From contig NZ_FMAR01000001.1 in assembly GCF_900094705.1 (NCBI RefSeq), positions 716,967 to 780,966 of the forward strand: 64,000 nt of DNA. The letters run 5' to 3'. The notes beneath the pieces were generated by a model that had not been told where the DNA came from, searched no databases, and worked only from the letters and a program-made list of their open reading frames with translations. Source of the stretch: Chitinophaga costaii (GTDB lineage Bacteria; Bacteroidota; Bacteroidia; Chitinophagales; Chitinophagaceae). A program made the position numbers and the translations under genes. Shown here piece by piece: positions 8,700-17,146 of the stretch (positions are counted from its first letter, which is position 1; each line of letters begins with the position of its first letter).

Positions 8700-9209
8700 A
8701 TGTCATTAGCGCATATACAGATAGATCCTTACTTCCTAGCCAAGATATTTACCCAGCCCATTATTCCGGGTGAAAGGCCGGCTACAATAATGCCAACAGC
8801 CCCACCCACCGTGGCCTTACCCCCGATAAAATTTTTAGGGGAAAATCAAAAAAACATAGCCCTACTGATTGATAATCCCAACGAGGTATATTTAAACGAC
8901 GAGCTGTTTAATCTTCTTACAAATATACTAAATGCCTGCAAGTTAGGTATGCAGGATGTAGCCCTCATTAACCTGCATGCGTATCCGGGTATCTCCCTTG
9001 AGGCCCTGCAAAAAGCTGTGCCTATGCAGCAGGCCGTGTTCTTTGGGATAGATCCTGAAATGCTGGCTCTCCAGGGTATAGCGCTTTACCAGGTGAACCA
9101 GGCGGGCGGCAGCAGCGTTTTATACAGCCACGACCTGTCGTTCATTGCCCAAGACAAAGTCATGAAAGGCCGCTTATGGACCGGCCTGAAACAACTGCTG
9201 GGATTATAG
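8700..9209 (+). CDS. Hypothetical protein, HolD (DNA polymerase III psi)-like layout
   Basis: A 169-residue protein starting MSLAHIQIDPYFLAKIFTQP. After a proline-rich linker comes an alpha/beta region with NIALLIDNPNEVYLNDELFN, LLTNILNACKLGMQDVALIN and FFGIDPEMLAL. It ends SHDLSFIAQDKVMKGRLWTG then LKQLLGL. The ending resembles the last helix of the DNA polymerase III psi subunit, which also has a Rossmann-like domain and a terminal helix with a tryptophan. No catalytic motif is visible. It precedes rdgB on the same strand. The HolD comparison is my inference from memory of the family and is weak. Confidence 0.55.
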   Translation: MSLAHIQIDPYFLAKIFTQPIIPGERPATIMPTAPPTVALPPIKFLGENQKNIALLIDNPNEVYLNDELFNLLTNILNACKLGMQDVALINLHAYPGISLEALQKAVPMQQAVFFGIDPEMLALQGIALYQVNQAGGSSVLYSHDLSFIAQDKVMKGRLWTGLKQLLGL

Positions 9210-9348
9210 CCGGCACCAGGGTGCCAGACTGATGATAGCATAATGCCACCTTCTGATGGGCCACCTCGCTGCTTTCTGCCCAACATGCATACATTGTAAC
9301 TTCTACAACGTACTTTGAACATTATTTTTTACCACCGTTTTATATTCC

Positions 9349-9930
9349 ATGCACACCTTAGTATTTGCTACCAACAATCACAATAAAGTAAAAGAAATCC
9401 GCGCCATGCTAGGCGAGGCTTTTCATATTATAACCTTAGAAGAAGCCGGTATTGATATTGATATTCCTGAGCCGCATGCTACGCTGGAAGAAAATGCTAC
9501 CGAAAAATCAAAAACTATTTTTGAGATGACGGGGCAGGATTGTTTTTCAGAAGACACCGGGTTAGAAGTGGAAGCACTGCATGGCGCACCAGGCGTCATC
9601 TCTGCCCGGTATGCGGGAGAACAGAAATTGGCGGCGGATAATATTGAAAAAGTATTACAGGAAATGCAGGGCCAGGCCAACCGGCATGCGCAATTCCGCA
9701 CCGTAATTTCCCTGATCTGGAAAGGACAGGAACACCAGTTTGAAGGGATATGCCCCGGAGTTATTCTTACTGAAAAACAGGGTGGTGAAGGTTTTGGTTA
9801 TGATCCCATTTTTGCACCAGCCGGTGCAGGCCGTTCTTTTGCCACCATGACCACCACAGAAAAAAATCAATTTAGCCACCGCGCCAAAGCCGTGCAGAAG
9901 CTCATTGCCTGGTTGCAGGCAAATGCATAG
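9349..9930 (+). CDS. rdgB: XTP/dITP pyrophosphatase (HAM1/RdgB)
   Basis: Hydrolyses non-canonical purine triphosphates (dITP, XTP) to monophosphates and keeps them out of DNA and RNA. The 193-residue protein shows the family markers in order: FATNNHNKVKEI at the N-terminus, TLEENATEKS, SEDTGLEVEALHGAPGVISARYAG (active-site Asp and loop), GGEGFGYDPIF, and KNQFSHRAKAVQKL at the end. Length is normal. The next two genes follow closely on the same strand and may form an operon. Confidence 0.96.
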   Translation: MHTLVFATNNHNKVKEIRAMLGEAFHIITLEEAGIDIDIPEPHATLEENATEKSKTIFEMTGQDCFSEDTGLEVEALHGAPGVISARYAGEQKLAADNIEKVLQEMQGQANRHAQFRTVISLIWKGQEHQFEGICPGVILTEKQGGEGFGYDPIFAPAGAGRSFATMTTTEKNQFSHRAKAVQKLIAWLQANA

Positions 9931-9968
9931 GCCTGTCACCCATCATCTTCCTGTTATATCATCATTAA

Positions 9969-10400
9969 ATGGCACGAATCAAATTAGTATTTCCAGATAA
10001 AGTTTTATTCAGCACCACTATTCCGGTTCGCATTACAGATGTGAACTATGGCGGCCATGTGGGCAACGATGCCATCCTCTCTATGCTGCATGAGGTGAGA
10101 GTGCAATTCTTGCAGCACCTGGGCTCCAGGATGGAACTGGATGTTTTTGGCACCGGCATTATTATGGCCGATGTAGCCATCATGTACCAAGCCGAGGGCT
10201 TTTATGGCGACGTGTTTAACATAGCCGTGGGAGTAGCAGACTTGAGTGCTGTAGGCTTTGACCTGATGTACCGCATTAGCACCCAGCGGGATCAACAAAC
10301 CATTACCATTGCCACTGCCAAAACAGGTATTTTATGTTTTGATTACAGCATTCGCAAAGTGGCCAAAGTACCCGCAGCACTAGCTGCCAGACTGCAATAG
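9969..10400 (+). CDS. Acyl-CoA thioesterase, hot-dog fold
   Basis: A 143-residue protein of the 4-hydroxybenzoyl-CoA thioesterase-like group. It starts MARIKLVFPDKVLFSTTIPV and has VRITDVNYGGHVGNDAILSM, where the Asp followed by NYGGH matches the active-site loop D..N.Y.GH of these enzymes. The hydrophobic hot-dog strand pattern follows. The acyl substrate is unknown. 38 bases after rdgB. Confidence 0.8.
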   Translation: MARIKLVFPDKVLFSTTIPVRITDVNYGGHVGNDAILSMLHEVRVQFLQHLGSRMELDVFGTGIIMADVAIMYQAEGFYGDVFNIAVGVADLSAVGFDLMYRISTQRDQQTITIATAKTGILCFDYSIRKVAKVPAALAARLQ

Positions 10401-10428
10401 CAAACTAAAACGCATTTAAACTGAACGC

Positions 10429-11013
10429 ATGGAAAAATCAGCCATCCTGGAGTTATTGATCACACAACGGCGCACCATTAAGCCCACCCACATGAGTGGA
10501 AAAAAGATACCGGACAATATAATTCACCACCTGCTGGAACTGGCCGACTGGGCGCCCACCCATGGCTACACGGAACCTTGGTACTTCGTAGTGTACAGCG
10601 GCGAAAAAGTAGCCGCGTTCTGCACCGCCCATGCGGAGCTGTATAAAAACAATACGCCTCCGGAAAAATATACGCAGTTCAATTACGACAAGCTGCAACA
10701 AATGGGAGACAAAACCTCCCACGTAATTGTGGCCTGCATGCACCGCGGCGACAATCCCAAAATACCTGAGGTGGAAGAAGTAGAAGCGGTGGCTTGTGCG
10801 GTGCAGAACCTGCTGCTGGCTGCCACCGCCTACGACCTGGCAAGCTTCTGGAGCAGCGGCGGCATGACCTACTCCCCTGCCCTACATCAATATTTGGAAC
10901 TGGGACCGGCAGATAAGGTGCTGGGATTATTGTACCTGGGTTATCCTGCGGAGGAGTTGCCCATAGGAAGACGCATTAAACCATTGACCGAAAAGGTGAA
11001 GTGGGTGAAATAA
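10429..11013 (+). CDS. Nitroreductase family FMN oxidoreductase
   Basis: FMN-dependent NAD(P)H oxidoreductase of the YdjA-like small nitroreductase type, 194 residues. It starts MEKSAILELLITQRRTIKPT. The TQRRTIKPT segment and LELADWAPTHGYTEPWYFVV carry the FMN-binding arginine/serine-type loop and the PS/PTH...PW motif. AVQNLLLAATAYDLASFWSSGG fits the C-terminal FMN-binding half. Physiological substrate unknown. It ends in a clear terminator. Confidence 0.88.
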   Translation: MEKSAILELLITQRRTIKPTHMSGKKIPDNIIHHLLELADWAPTHGYTEPWYFVVYSGEKVAAFCTAHAELYKNNTPPEKYTQFNYDKLQQMGDKTSHVIVACMHRGDNPKIPEVEEVEAVACAVQNLLLAATAYDLASFWSSGGMTYSPALHQYLELGPADKVLGLLYLGYPAEELPIGRRIKPLTEKVKWVK

Positions 11014-11050
11014 TAATTCCTGCTGAAATATACAACCACTACTAACGAAA

Positions 11051-11085
11051 GGCTGCACCCGATTGCCGGATGCAGCCTCTTTTTT
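11051..11085 (+). terminator. Rho-independent terminator after the nitroreductase gene
   Basis: GGCTGCA (11051-11057) and TGCAGCC (11071-11077) form a stem followed by TCTTTTTT on the plus strand. It closes the rdgB-thioesterase-nitroreductase group. Confidence 0.8.
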
Positions 11086-11099
11086 ATGGCAGGTTTGTA

Positions 11100-11927
11100 T
11101 TAGCCAATTTTGACAGAAGTCATAGTAAGCGAACCGCCTATAGCTTTGTCATTAAACAAGTTCACCGCTTCACCTGGTTGCTGAAGTCCCAGGGTATAGA
11201 GCAGGGGTAAGTAGTGTTCTGGCGTGGGAATGGCCAGGCGGGCATCACTGCCAAGTAGCTCGTAATGAATGAGGGAGGCATGATCGCCCCGTTGAATGCA
11301 ATCCTTAAACCGTTCATTCATCTCTAGCGCCCAGTCGTACCCGCCGCCTTCCATCATTTCCCAGGCCACCATGCGCAGGTTGTGTACCATGTTGCCGCTG
11401 CCCATGATCAACACGCCTTTGCGGCGCAGGGCTGTAAGCTCCCGGGCCAGCTCATAATGATACTGTGGCGGTTGGGTATAATCGATGCTAAGTTGCAGCA
11501 CAGGAATATTGGCTGCCGGGTACATTTGTTTTACCACCGACCAGGCGCCGTGATCGAGGCCCCAGTCATGATCTTCCTCCACGTGAATAGATTGGATAAT
11601 ACGGGCCGTTTCCTGCGCCAGTTGCGGGCTGCCAGGGGCTGGGTATTGCACGGCAAACAGTTCCGGGGGAAAGCCCCCGAAGTCGTGGATGGTTTTAGGA
11701 AAATCCATGGCCGTAACGCGGGTACCCTTAGACAGCCAGTGGGCCGATATAACCAGCACCGCACTGGGTGTAGGGATTGTTTGGGCAAGCTGCCTCCAGT
11801 TTTGGGTAAATTCGTTGGTTTCTATTCCATTCATCGGCGAGCCATGCCCCATAAAAAGCACGGGCATCAGCGACCCTTGTTCGGGAAGGCTGCTGGTAAA
11901 GCTATTAAAATCGCGCAGTGTGTTCAT
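11100..11927 (-). CDS. Extradiol ring-opening dioxygenase, YgiD/LigB type
   Basis: Metal-dependent dioxygenase of the class III LigB family, like E. coli YgiD (4,5-DOPA dioxygenase). From MNTLRDFNSFTSSLPEQGSL it has 275 residues, matching YgiD. Visible ligands and markers: LFMGHGSPMNGIE (metal His), VISAHWLSKGTRVT, HDFGGFPPELFAVQYPAPGSP, DHDWGLDHGAWSVVKQMYP, MGSGNMVHNLR, and TPEHYLPLLYTLG near the end. The frame is open 35 codons upstream but that part looks non-coding. Divergent from the NrtR-type regulator. Confidence 0.88.
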   Translation of the reverse strand: MNTLRDFNSFTSSLPEQGSLMPVLFMGHGSPMNGIETNEFTQNWRQLAQTIPTPSAVLVISAHWLSKGTRVTAMDFPKTIHDFGGFPPELFAVQYPAPGSPQLAQETARIIQSIHVEEDHDWGLDHGAWSVVKQMYPAANIPVLQLSIDYTQPPQYHYELARELTALRRKGVLIMGSGNMVHNLRMVAWEMMEGGGYDWALEMNERFKDCIQRGDHASLIHYELLGSDARLAIPTPEHYLPLLYTLGLQQPGEAVNLFNDKAIGGSLTMTSVKIG

Positions 11928-12077
11928 GGCGAAGCATCTCCTTTCTGTAAGGTATTTAATTACAGTACAAAGATACTCTCTTTTCCTGGTTTTTGAAAGT
12001 GGTGTTATGCGCTGCGGAAAACGGTCATACATTCAATTTATAGACATATATCGATGCACATATAGCGGGATGCATAT

Positions 12078-12102
12078 GCCGTATTTATTGTATTATTACG
12101 GC
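12078..12102. promoter_or_regulatory. Inverted repeat upstream of the NrtR-type gene
   Basis: GCCGTA (12078-12083) and TACGGC (12097-12102), 13-base spacer, 20 bases before the regulator start. It could be an autoregulatory operator, but it does not match the GCGT-N7-ACGC pattern found further downstream. Confidence 0.3.
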
Positions 12103-12122
12103 GCATACGTTTAGTATTTATC

Positions 12123-12815
12123 ATGGTAAAAAAATCTCCAGTCATTAGTGTTACCGTAGATGCGGTGGTATTCGGCTACGCCAAAACCGAAGGAGTATCA
12201 GTATTACTGATCCGCAGAAAATATCCTCCTTTCAAAGACGAGTGGGCTATACCAGGAGGGTTTGTGTTGGAAGATGAATCGCTGGAAGAGGCGGTGAAGC
12301 GGGAGTTACGGGAGGAAACGGGTATATCGGTGAAATACCTGGAACAACTGTATACCTTTGGCGCGCCAGATCGTGATCCGCGGCAGCGCATTATTTCAGT
12401 GGCATACTTCGCATTGGTAAAAACCGCACGTTTCATGGCATTGAAAGCCGATACTGACGCATCGGTGGCGCAATGGTTTAATATTACGGAGCTGCCCGCG
12501 CTGGCATTTGATCATAAACATATCCTGGAAAAAGCCATCCAGCGCATACAGGCCAAGCTGCGCTACGAACCCATAGGTTTTGAGTTGCTGGATAAAAAAT
12601 TCCCTTTCTCCGACCTGGAGCGCCTCTACGTTTCATTACTGGGACGCGAAATAGACCGGCGCAACTTTAAAAAGAAAATGCTTTCGCTGGAAATATTGGA
12701 TGAACTGGATGAATACGCCAGGAACGATGGAGCGGGCCGGCCCGGAAAAATGTTTTCTTTCAACAAACAACGCTATACCCAATTACAAAAAGAGGGTATT
12801 CTATTTGAAATATGA
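12123..12815 (+). CDS. nrtR: NrtR-type Nudix transcriptional regulator
   Basis: NrtR proteins bind DNA through a C-terminal winged helix and sense ADP-ribose or related NAD products through an N-terminal Nudix domain. Here residues 1-140 form the Nudix domain with an intact box, GGFVLEDESLEEAVKRELRE then ETGI, so hydrolysis may be retained. Residues 150-230 form the winged helix (FPFSDLERLYVSLLGREIDR, GAGRPGKMFSFN). It stands 94 bases upstream of an NAD-salvage operon on the same strand, which supports the NAD role. The related Bacteroides AraR regulates arabinose genes, so family alone would not decide the ligand. Confidence 0.85.
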   Translation: MVKKSPVISVTVDAVVFGYAKTEGVSVLLIRRKYPPFKDEWAIPGGFVLEDESLEEAVKRELREETGISVKYLEQLYTFGAPDRDPRQRIISVAYFALVKTARFMALKADTDASVAQWFNITELPALAFDHKHILEKAIQRIQAKLRYEPIGFELLDKKFPFSDLERLYVSLLGREIDRRNFKKKMLSLEILDELDEYARNDGAGRPGKMFSFNKQRYTQLQKEGILFEI

Positions 12816-12831
12816 TTGTCAACAAATTTTT

Positions 12832-12860
12832 ATAATATGCGTAAAAATAACGCATATTAT
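12832..12860. promoter_or_regulatory. Operator 1: GCGT-N7-ACGC inverted repeat
   Basis: ATAATATGCGT (12832-12842) and ACGCATATTAT (12850-12860) are perfect 11-base arms around 7 bases. The site ends at the -33 box of the nadM promoter. The same core recurs in operator 2, so it is probably the target of the adjacent NrtR-type protein. Confidence 0.75.
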
Positions 12861-12892
12861 TTGGTAATGCGGAAAATATGCTGTTATATTTG
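12860..12892 (+). promoter_or_regulatory. Promoter of the NAD-salvage/biosynthetic operon
   Basis: TTTG (12860-12863), 21-base spacer, then TATATTTG (12885-12892), an exact TAnnTTTG. Transcription would start close to 12897, about 13 bases before the nadM start codon. Both inverted repeats abut or overlap its elements, the layout expected for repression. Confidence 0.75.
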
Positions 12893-12909
12893 CGTAGAAT
12901 AAACGCAAA
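12889..12909. promoter_or_regulatory. Operator 2: GCGT-N7-ACGC inverted repeat
   Basis: TTTGCGT (12889-12895) and ACGCAAA (12903-12909) around 7 bases, covering the -7 element and start site and ending next to the nadM ATG. Same half-sites and spacing as operator 1. Confidence 0.7.
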
Positions 12910-13806
12910 ATGAAAAGTACAGGAGTTATCATCGCACGGTTTCAGACGCCCTACTTACACGAGGGCCACCATCATCTTATCCGGCATGTTACCGGCCAGC
13001 ATCACCGCACCGTGCTGGTATTGGGTACCGCAGCCGTAAAGTCCAGCAAGCGCAACCCTTTTGATTTTTACACCCGCGAAGCCATGATCAAGGCAGACTA
13101 TCCAGCTATTCCGGTACTTCCCTTACGAGATTATGCCATCGATAAAGTGTGGTCGGAGAAATTGGATGAATTGCTGGCCAATACATTTCCCGGCGAAAAA
13201 TTTATTTTGTACGGCAGCCGCGACAGCTTTGCCTCCGCCTACAGCGGCAAGTGGGAAACCGCCACCCTGCCAGCTTTCGGAGATTTTAGCGCTACCTCGG
13301 TACGAGAAACGCATAGCGATCAGCCCCTGAATACGCGGGACTTCCGACTGGGCGTTAATTATGCAATTTATAACCGCTACGACACGGTGTATCCCACGGT
13401 GGATATTGCGCTGCTCAATGCCGGCCACACACAGGTGCTGTTAGGCAGGAAGCCTAACGAAGACACCTGGCGCTTTCCCGGCGGTTTTTCCGATCCCGCA
13501 GACGCCTCTTACGAAGCCGCTGCAAAAAGAGAACTAACTGAAGAATGCGGCGCACTGGAAACTGCTCCCATGCAATACCTGGGGTCTGTTAAAATTGACG
13601 ACTGGCGCTACCGGGGCGAAACAGACAAGATCATCAGCCTGTTCTTTACCACTACCCTCCTGAGCGGCACGCCCAAGGCCAACGACGACCTGGAAGCCCT
13701 GCAATGGTTTGATATTGCCGCCCTGCCCCTGATGCTGGAAAAAGAGATTATCAACGCCGCACATATTCCATTCCTGCAAATCCTTCTTCACCACTTAAAC
13801 GCGTAA
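12910..13806 (+). CDS. nadM: Bifunctional NMN adenylyltransferase / Nudix hydrolase (NadM-Nudix)
   Basis: Makes NAD from NMN and ATP; the fused Nudix part hydrolyses ADP-ribose-type compounds. Residues 1-150: GVIIARFQTPYLHEGHHHLI carries the nucleotidyltransferase HxGH (H17, H20), and FSATSVRE is the second ATP-binding motif. Residues 160-298: Nudix domain with an intact box, GGFSDPADASYEAAAKRELT then EECG. The 298-residue length fits bacterial two-domain NadM. First gene of the operon, 3 bases before the NAMPT gene, so NMN from the next enzyme would be its direct substrate. Confidence 0.93.
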   Translation: MKSTGVIIARFQTPYLHEGHHHLIRHVTGQHHRTVLVLGTAAVKSSKRNPFDFYTREAMIKADYPAIPVLPLRDYAIDKVWSEKLDELLANTFPGEKFILYGSRDSFASAYSGKWETATLPAFGDFSATSVRETHSDQPLNTRDFRLGVNYAIYNRYDTVYPTVDIALLNAGHTQVLLGRKPNEDTWRFPGGFSDPADASYEAAAKRELTEECGALETAPMQYLGSVKIDDWRYRGETDKIISLFFTTTLLSGTPKANDDLEALQWFDIAALPLMLEKEIINAAHIPFLQILLHHLNA

Positions 13807-13809
13807 ACC

Positions 13810-15246
13810 ATGTATACAGATAATATTATTTTGATGGCGGATGCCTACAAATATTCTCATCACAAGTTGTACTACCCTGGCACTAATAAAATTTATTCTT
13901 ACCTGGAAAGCCGTGGCGGCCTATTTGGCGAAACTGCTTTCTTTGGGCTGCAATACATCCTAAAAAAATATTTCACAGGAGCAGTCATCACCAAAGAAGG
14001 GGTAGACCAGGCAGCTACTTTGCTGGACGGCGTGTTTGGCAGCAAAGGCATTTTTGACCGCAGTAAGTTTGATTACATTATTGAAAAGCACGGGGGGCGG
14101 CTGCCGGTTCGTATCAAAGCTGTAAAGGAAGGCAGCATACTCCCGGTGCGGAATGTGTTGATGACGATTGAAAATACAGATCCACAATGTTATTGGCTCA
14201 CTAACTTCCTGGAAACAATTTTAATGCAGACCTGGTATCCTAGCTCCGTGGCTACGTTGTCTTATCACATTCGCCAGATCGTGGAGCAATATTTTGCAGC
14301 AACCGCCAGCGCCACATCGTTGGGTGGTACGCCTTTTATCCTCAATGATTTTGGCTTCCGGGGCACCAGTTCCGGTGAGAGTGCGGGCATAGGCGGCATG
14401 TCGCACCTACTTAATTTTAAAGGTAGTGATACGGTGATCGCTGCCGTGTATGCACAAAAATTTTATAATGCTTCCAGCGTAGTGGCGGCCTCCGTGCCGG
14501 CCACAGAACACTCCATCATGACCCTGCTGGGAGAGGAAGGCGAGTTGGAAGTACTGCGCCACATTTTAAAGGCTTGTCCCACCGGCATCGTATCGGTTGT
14601 ATCCGACTCCTTCGATATATTCCGTGCCACCAGCGAATACTGGGGCGGGGTATTGAAAGAGGAAATACTGGCCCGCAATGGCACCCTGGTAATCCGCCCC
14701 GATAGTGGCGACCCGGTACAAACCTTGCTGCATGTTTTCGACATCCTGATGGATAAGTTTGGATATACTGTGAATGAAAAAGGTTATAAGGTACTGCCAC
14801 CCCAGGTAAGGGTTATTCAGGGCGATGGCATTAACTTGGACAGTATCCGTACAATTTATAAAGCGCTGCAAGACCATGGTATTTCTGCGGAGAATCTGGT
14901 GCTGGGCATGGGCGGTGCCTTGCTGCAACGTCTGGACCGCGACTCCCAGCAGTTTGCCATTAAATGTTCTTATGCGGAGATCAACGGGCAGCCGGTGAAT
15001 GTGCAGAAACACCCGTTAGAAATGAATGAGAAGGGTGAAATGGTGAAGTCTTTCAAAACCTCCAAGTCTGGCCGTCAGCAACTGGTGCTTACGCCCCAGG
15101 GTTATAAAACCATTCCGGAAACCGAGGCCAGTCCTTACCCGAACGAACTGGAAACTGTTTTCGAGAATGGGGAGCTACTGCGCGATGAAAAGTTTGAAGC
15201 CATCCAGGAAAGAATAATTTCCTATCTGAAAAAATATAATGGATAA
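13810..15246 (+). CDS. nadV: Nicotinamide phosphoribosyltransferase
   Basis: Joins nicotinamide and PRPP to NMN, the first step of the two-step deamidation-free NAD salvage route. The 478-residue protein aligns by eye with human NAMPT: FILNDFGFRGTSSGESAGIG (substrate Asp), SVPATEHSIM with the activating His, IRPDSGDPVQTLL (phosphate binding), VIQGDGINLDSIRTIY, and NLVLGMGGALLQRLDRDSQQ. Together with NadM it makes a complete NAM to NAD route. Its 3' end overlaps the kinase gene by 8 bases, indicating translational coupling. Confidence 0.94.
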   Translation: MYTDNIILMADAYKYSHHKLYYPGTNKIYSYLESRGGLFGETAFFGLQYILKKYFTGAVITKEGVDQAATLLDGVFGSKGIFDRSKFDYIIEKHGGRLPVRIKAVKEGSILPVRNVLMTIENTDPQCYWLTNFLETILMQTWYPSSVATLSYHIRQIVEQYFAATASATSLGGTPFILNDFGFRGTSSGESAGIGGMSHLLNFKGSDTVIAAVYAQKFYNASSVVAASVPATEHSIMTLLGEEGELEVLRHILKACPTGIVSVVSDSFDIFRATSEYWGGVLKEEILARNGTLVIRPDSGDPVQTLLHVFDILMDKFGYTVNEKGYKVLPPQVRVIQGDGINLDSIRTIYKALQDHGISAENLVLGMGGALLQRLDRDSQQFAIKCSYAEINGQPVNVQKHPLEMNEKGEMVKSFKTSKSGRQQLVLTPQGYKTIPETEASPYPNELETVFENGELLRDEKFEAIQERIISYLKKYNG

Positions 15247-16210
15247 CGGCCCCGCATATACGGCGTTTTTGATCAAACACTTTGGCATTCATCCACGGCG
15301 CTTGTCCCCGCTGGGTGGTTATTCCAATCAGAACACCCTGGTGGAGACCGATACGGGTGAATACGTAGCCCGCCTGTCCCGCCATAACCGGCACCTGGAC
15401 AGTGTACGCGTTGAGGAGCATGTGCTGCAATCATTGGAGGACGGGGGATATACAAAGGCGCCCAGGCTGGTACAACGTTTTTCCACGCCCCTGCAAATGG
15501 GGCACCGGTTTCTACACCTGTTCTACAAAATACCGGGACAGATACCCTGCCGGTGGTGGCAGCATTGCAGCGAAACAAAACTGGAACAAGTGTTTTCCGG
15601 ACTGGCAGAACTGCACCGAGCGCTATCACGCATACTATCGATACACGACGCTGGCAAAGGCATGTACCAGTGGTACCGTATGCCGGCTGCGCCGCCAGCG
15701 GCCCTGGAAAGCACTGCTACCGGACGTTATGTTATTGCACAGTGGGAACACTTCTGCGAATCGGCCAATAAATTACAGGAAGCCGCAGCAAGGCTATTTC
15801 CCTGGGACAAAGGCCACTACCAATGGATTCATGGTGACGTGCAACTGGAAAATGTATTGTTTGACCAGGACCAGCTTACCGCTTTCCTGGATTTTGAAAT
15901 GGTGCGTTGGGACGCCTGCGAGAAAGACGTGATTTTTTCTGCTTTCCGTGTATGCAAGGAAGGCCCGGAAGACGGCCTGTTTCGCTACGATGCCAGCCGG
16001 CTGCAAAAGGCCATTGCCGCCTACCGGAACACAGGCACCCACCTGCACGATGGATTTTTTGACCGGTACGATGCTTTTTGGAAACCCTTCTTTTGTATGG
16101 ATCAGGCCCTGGTGTATTTGCACAACGCATTTGACCAGGTATGGGTATTGGAAGACAATATCGGCTTTATGCCATGCTTTAACGAAGTGCTGCACTATTA
16201 CGAATGGTGA
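15239..16210 (+). CDS. APH-family small-molecule kinase
   Basis: A 323-residue protein with the aminoglycoside phosphotransferase/choline kinase fold. LSPLGGYSNQNTLVETDTGE is the nucleotide loop, YVARLS carries the ATP-binding strand, WIHGDVQLENVLFD is the catalytic HGD.x.xN loop and TAFLDFEMV the metal-binding DFE. All catalytic positions are present. Substrate unknown; relatives phosphorylate sugars, choline, homoserine or thiamine. In this operon a nucleoside, sugar or pathway intermediate is likely. An antibiotic-resistance role is not suggested by context. Confidence 0.8.
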   Translation: MDNGPAYTAFLIKHFGIHPRRLSPLGGYSNQNTLVETDTGEYVARLSRHNRHLDSVRVEEHVLQSLEDGGYTKAPRLVQRFSTPLQMGHRFLHLFYKIPGQIPCRWWQHCSETKLEQVFSGLAELHRALSRILSIHDAGKGMYQWYRMPAAPPAALESTATGRYVIAQWEHFCESANKLQEAAARLFPWDKGHYQWIHGDVQLENVLFDQDQLTAFLDFEMVRWDACEKDVIFSAFRVCKEGPEDGLFRYDASRLQKAIAAYRNTGTHLHDGFFDRYDAFWKPFFCMDQALVYLHNAFDQVWVLEDNIGFMPCFNEVLHYYEW

Positions 16211-16233
16211 AGCACCTTTAAAAAGTCCTGTTT

Positions 16234-17142
16234 ATGAGAGCCTTGTTTGCTTTGGACTGGCGCAATGTAACGGACGCGCAATTAACGGAAATCATTGCCC
16301 TGCAAGCGCATTATACGGAACTGGTACTGGTGATAAGCAGGCCAGAAACCTTGCTGGATAGTCATTCACCCATGATTTGCCATGATCTGATGCCTGCCTT
16401 GCAACAATTGCTGCAAACCCACCTACACCTACCTTTTTACCTGTTGCCTATTCCCGGAAAAGGGGTGCCGGATTACTACCACTGGTTGCATTGGCGTATA
16501 CTTTGTCCGGCCTTCCACCATGTGTTTATTGATACGCCGGCACAAAAAAACGCCATGGAAGTTATTTTTCGTGTACCCATTACCGTTATACCGCGTAACG
16601 GCTTACCGCTGACGCTGCCGGCTGTACCGAAAAAACAGCGGGGCATTTTCATCACCCGCGCTCAGCCATTTCACAACGGGCATGCGGCCTACCTGGCGCA
16701 AATGCAGCAGGAAGTGGAAGAAGTGATTGTGGTGATTGGCGTGGCCAACCAATCGCACACCGCCAGCAACTTTGCAACGGCTGGCGAGCGACTGGAAATG
16801 GTGAAACCTTATTTACAACATACCTGGCCTGGCCGCCATCATTTGGTAGCGCTGCCTTACAGCGATTTCTCCCTGGAAAATTTTTACGAACTGGAATACC
16901 TGCTGCCCGATTTTAATACCGTGTACACCATTAACACCAGTACCATCACCTATGCGCAGACGGCAGGATATCCTATAAAGCATTTAAACATACAACTCGA
17001 TGTGAGTGGCACACATATCCGCCACTGCATGGCGCAAGATCAGCCTTACGCGCACCTGGTGCCGCCGCCGGTGTACGATTATCTCCAGGAAGGGCCATTG
17101 ATACGCCGGCTAAAACAATTACTGGAAAAGGAAAACCGATAA
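16234..17142 (+). CDS. NadM-like nucleotidyltransferase with extra N-terminal domain
   Basis: Residues 135-302 form a nucleotidyltransferase domain of the archaeal NMN adenylyltransferase type: GIFITRAQPFHNGHAAYLAQ (HxGH at H147/H150) and LDVSGTHIRHCM (the ISGTxIR motif). Residues 1-130 (MRALFALDWRNVTDAQLTEI on) look like a second alpha/beta domain without these motifs, possibly a degenerate copy. It starts 23 bases after the kinase and ends 4 bases before asparagine synthase. With NadM already in the operon, a different nucleotide-activated product is likely; that is inference. Confidence 0.75.
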   Translation: MRALFALDWRNVTDAQLTEIIALQAHYTELVLVISRPETLLDSHSPMICHDLMPALQQLLQTHLHLPFYLLPIPGKGVPDYYHWLHWRILCPAFHHVFIDTPAQKNAMEVIFRVPITVIPRNGLPLTLPAVPKKQRGIFITRAQPFHNGHAAYLAQMQQEVEEVIVVIGVANQSHTASNFATAGERLEMVKPYLQHTWPGRHHLVALPYSDFSLENFYELEYLLPDFNTVYTINTSTITYAQTAGYPIKHLNIQLDVSGTHIRHCMAQDQPYAHLVPPPVYDYLQEGPLIRRLKQLLEKENR

Positions 17143-17146
17143 AAAT

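Noticed and set aside
15239..16210. Aminoglycoside resistance gene
   Set aside because: The fold is APH-like, but it is embedded in a metabolic operon and overlaps NAMPT; the family is broad and the substrate is not implied.
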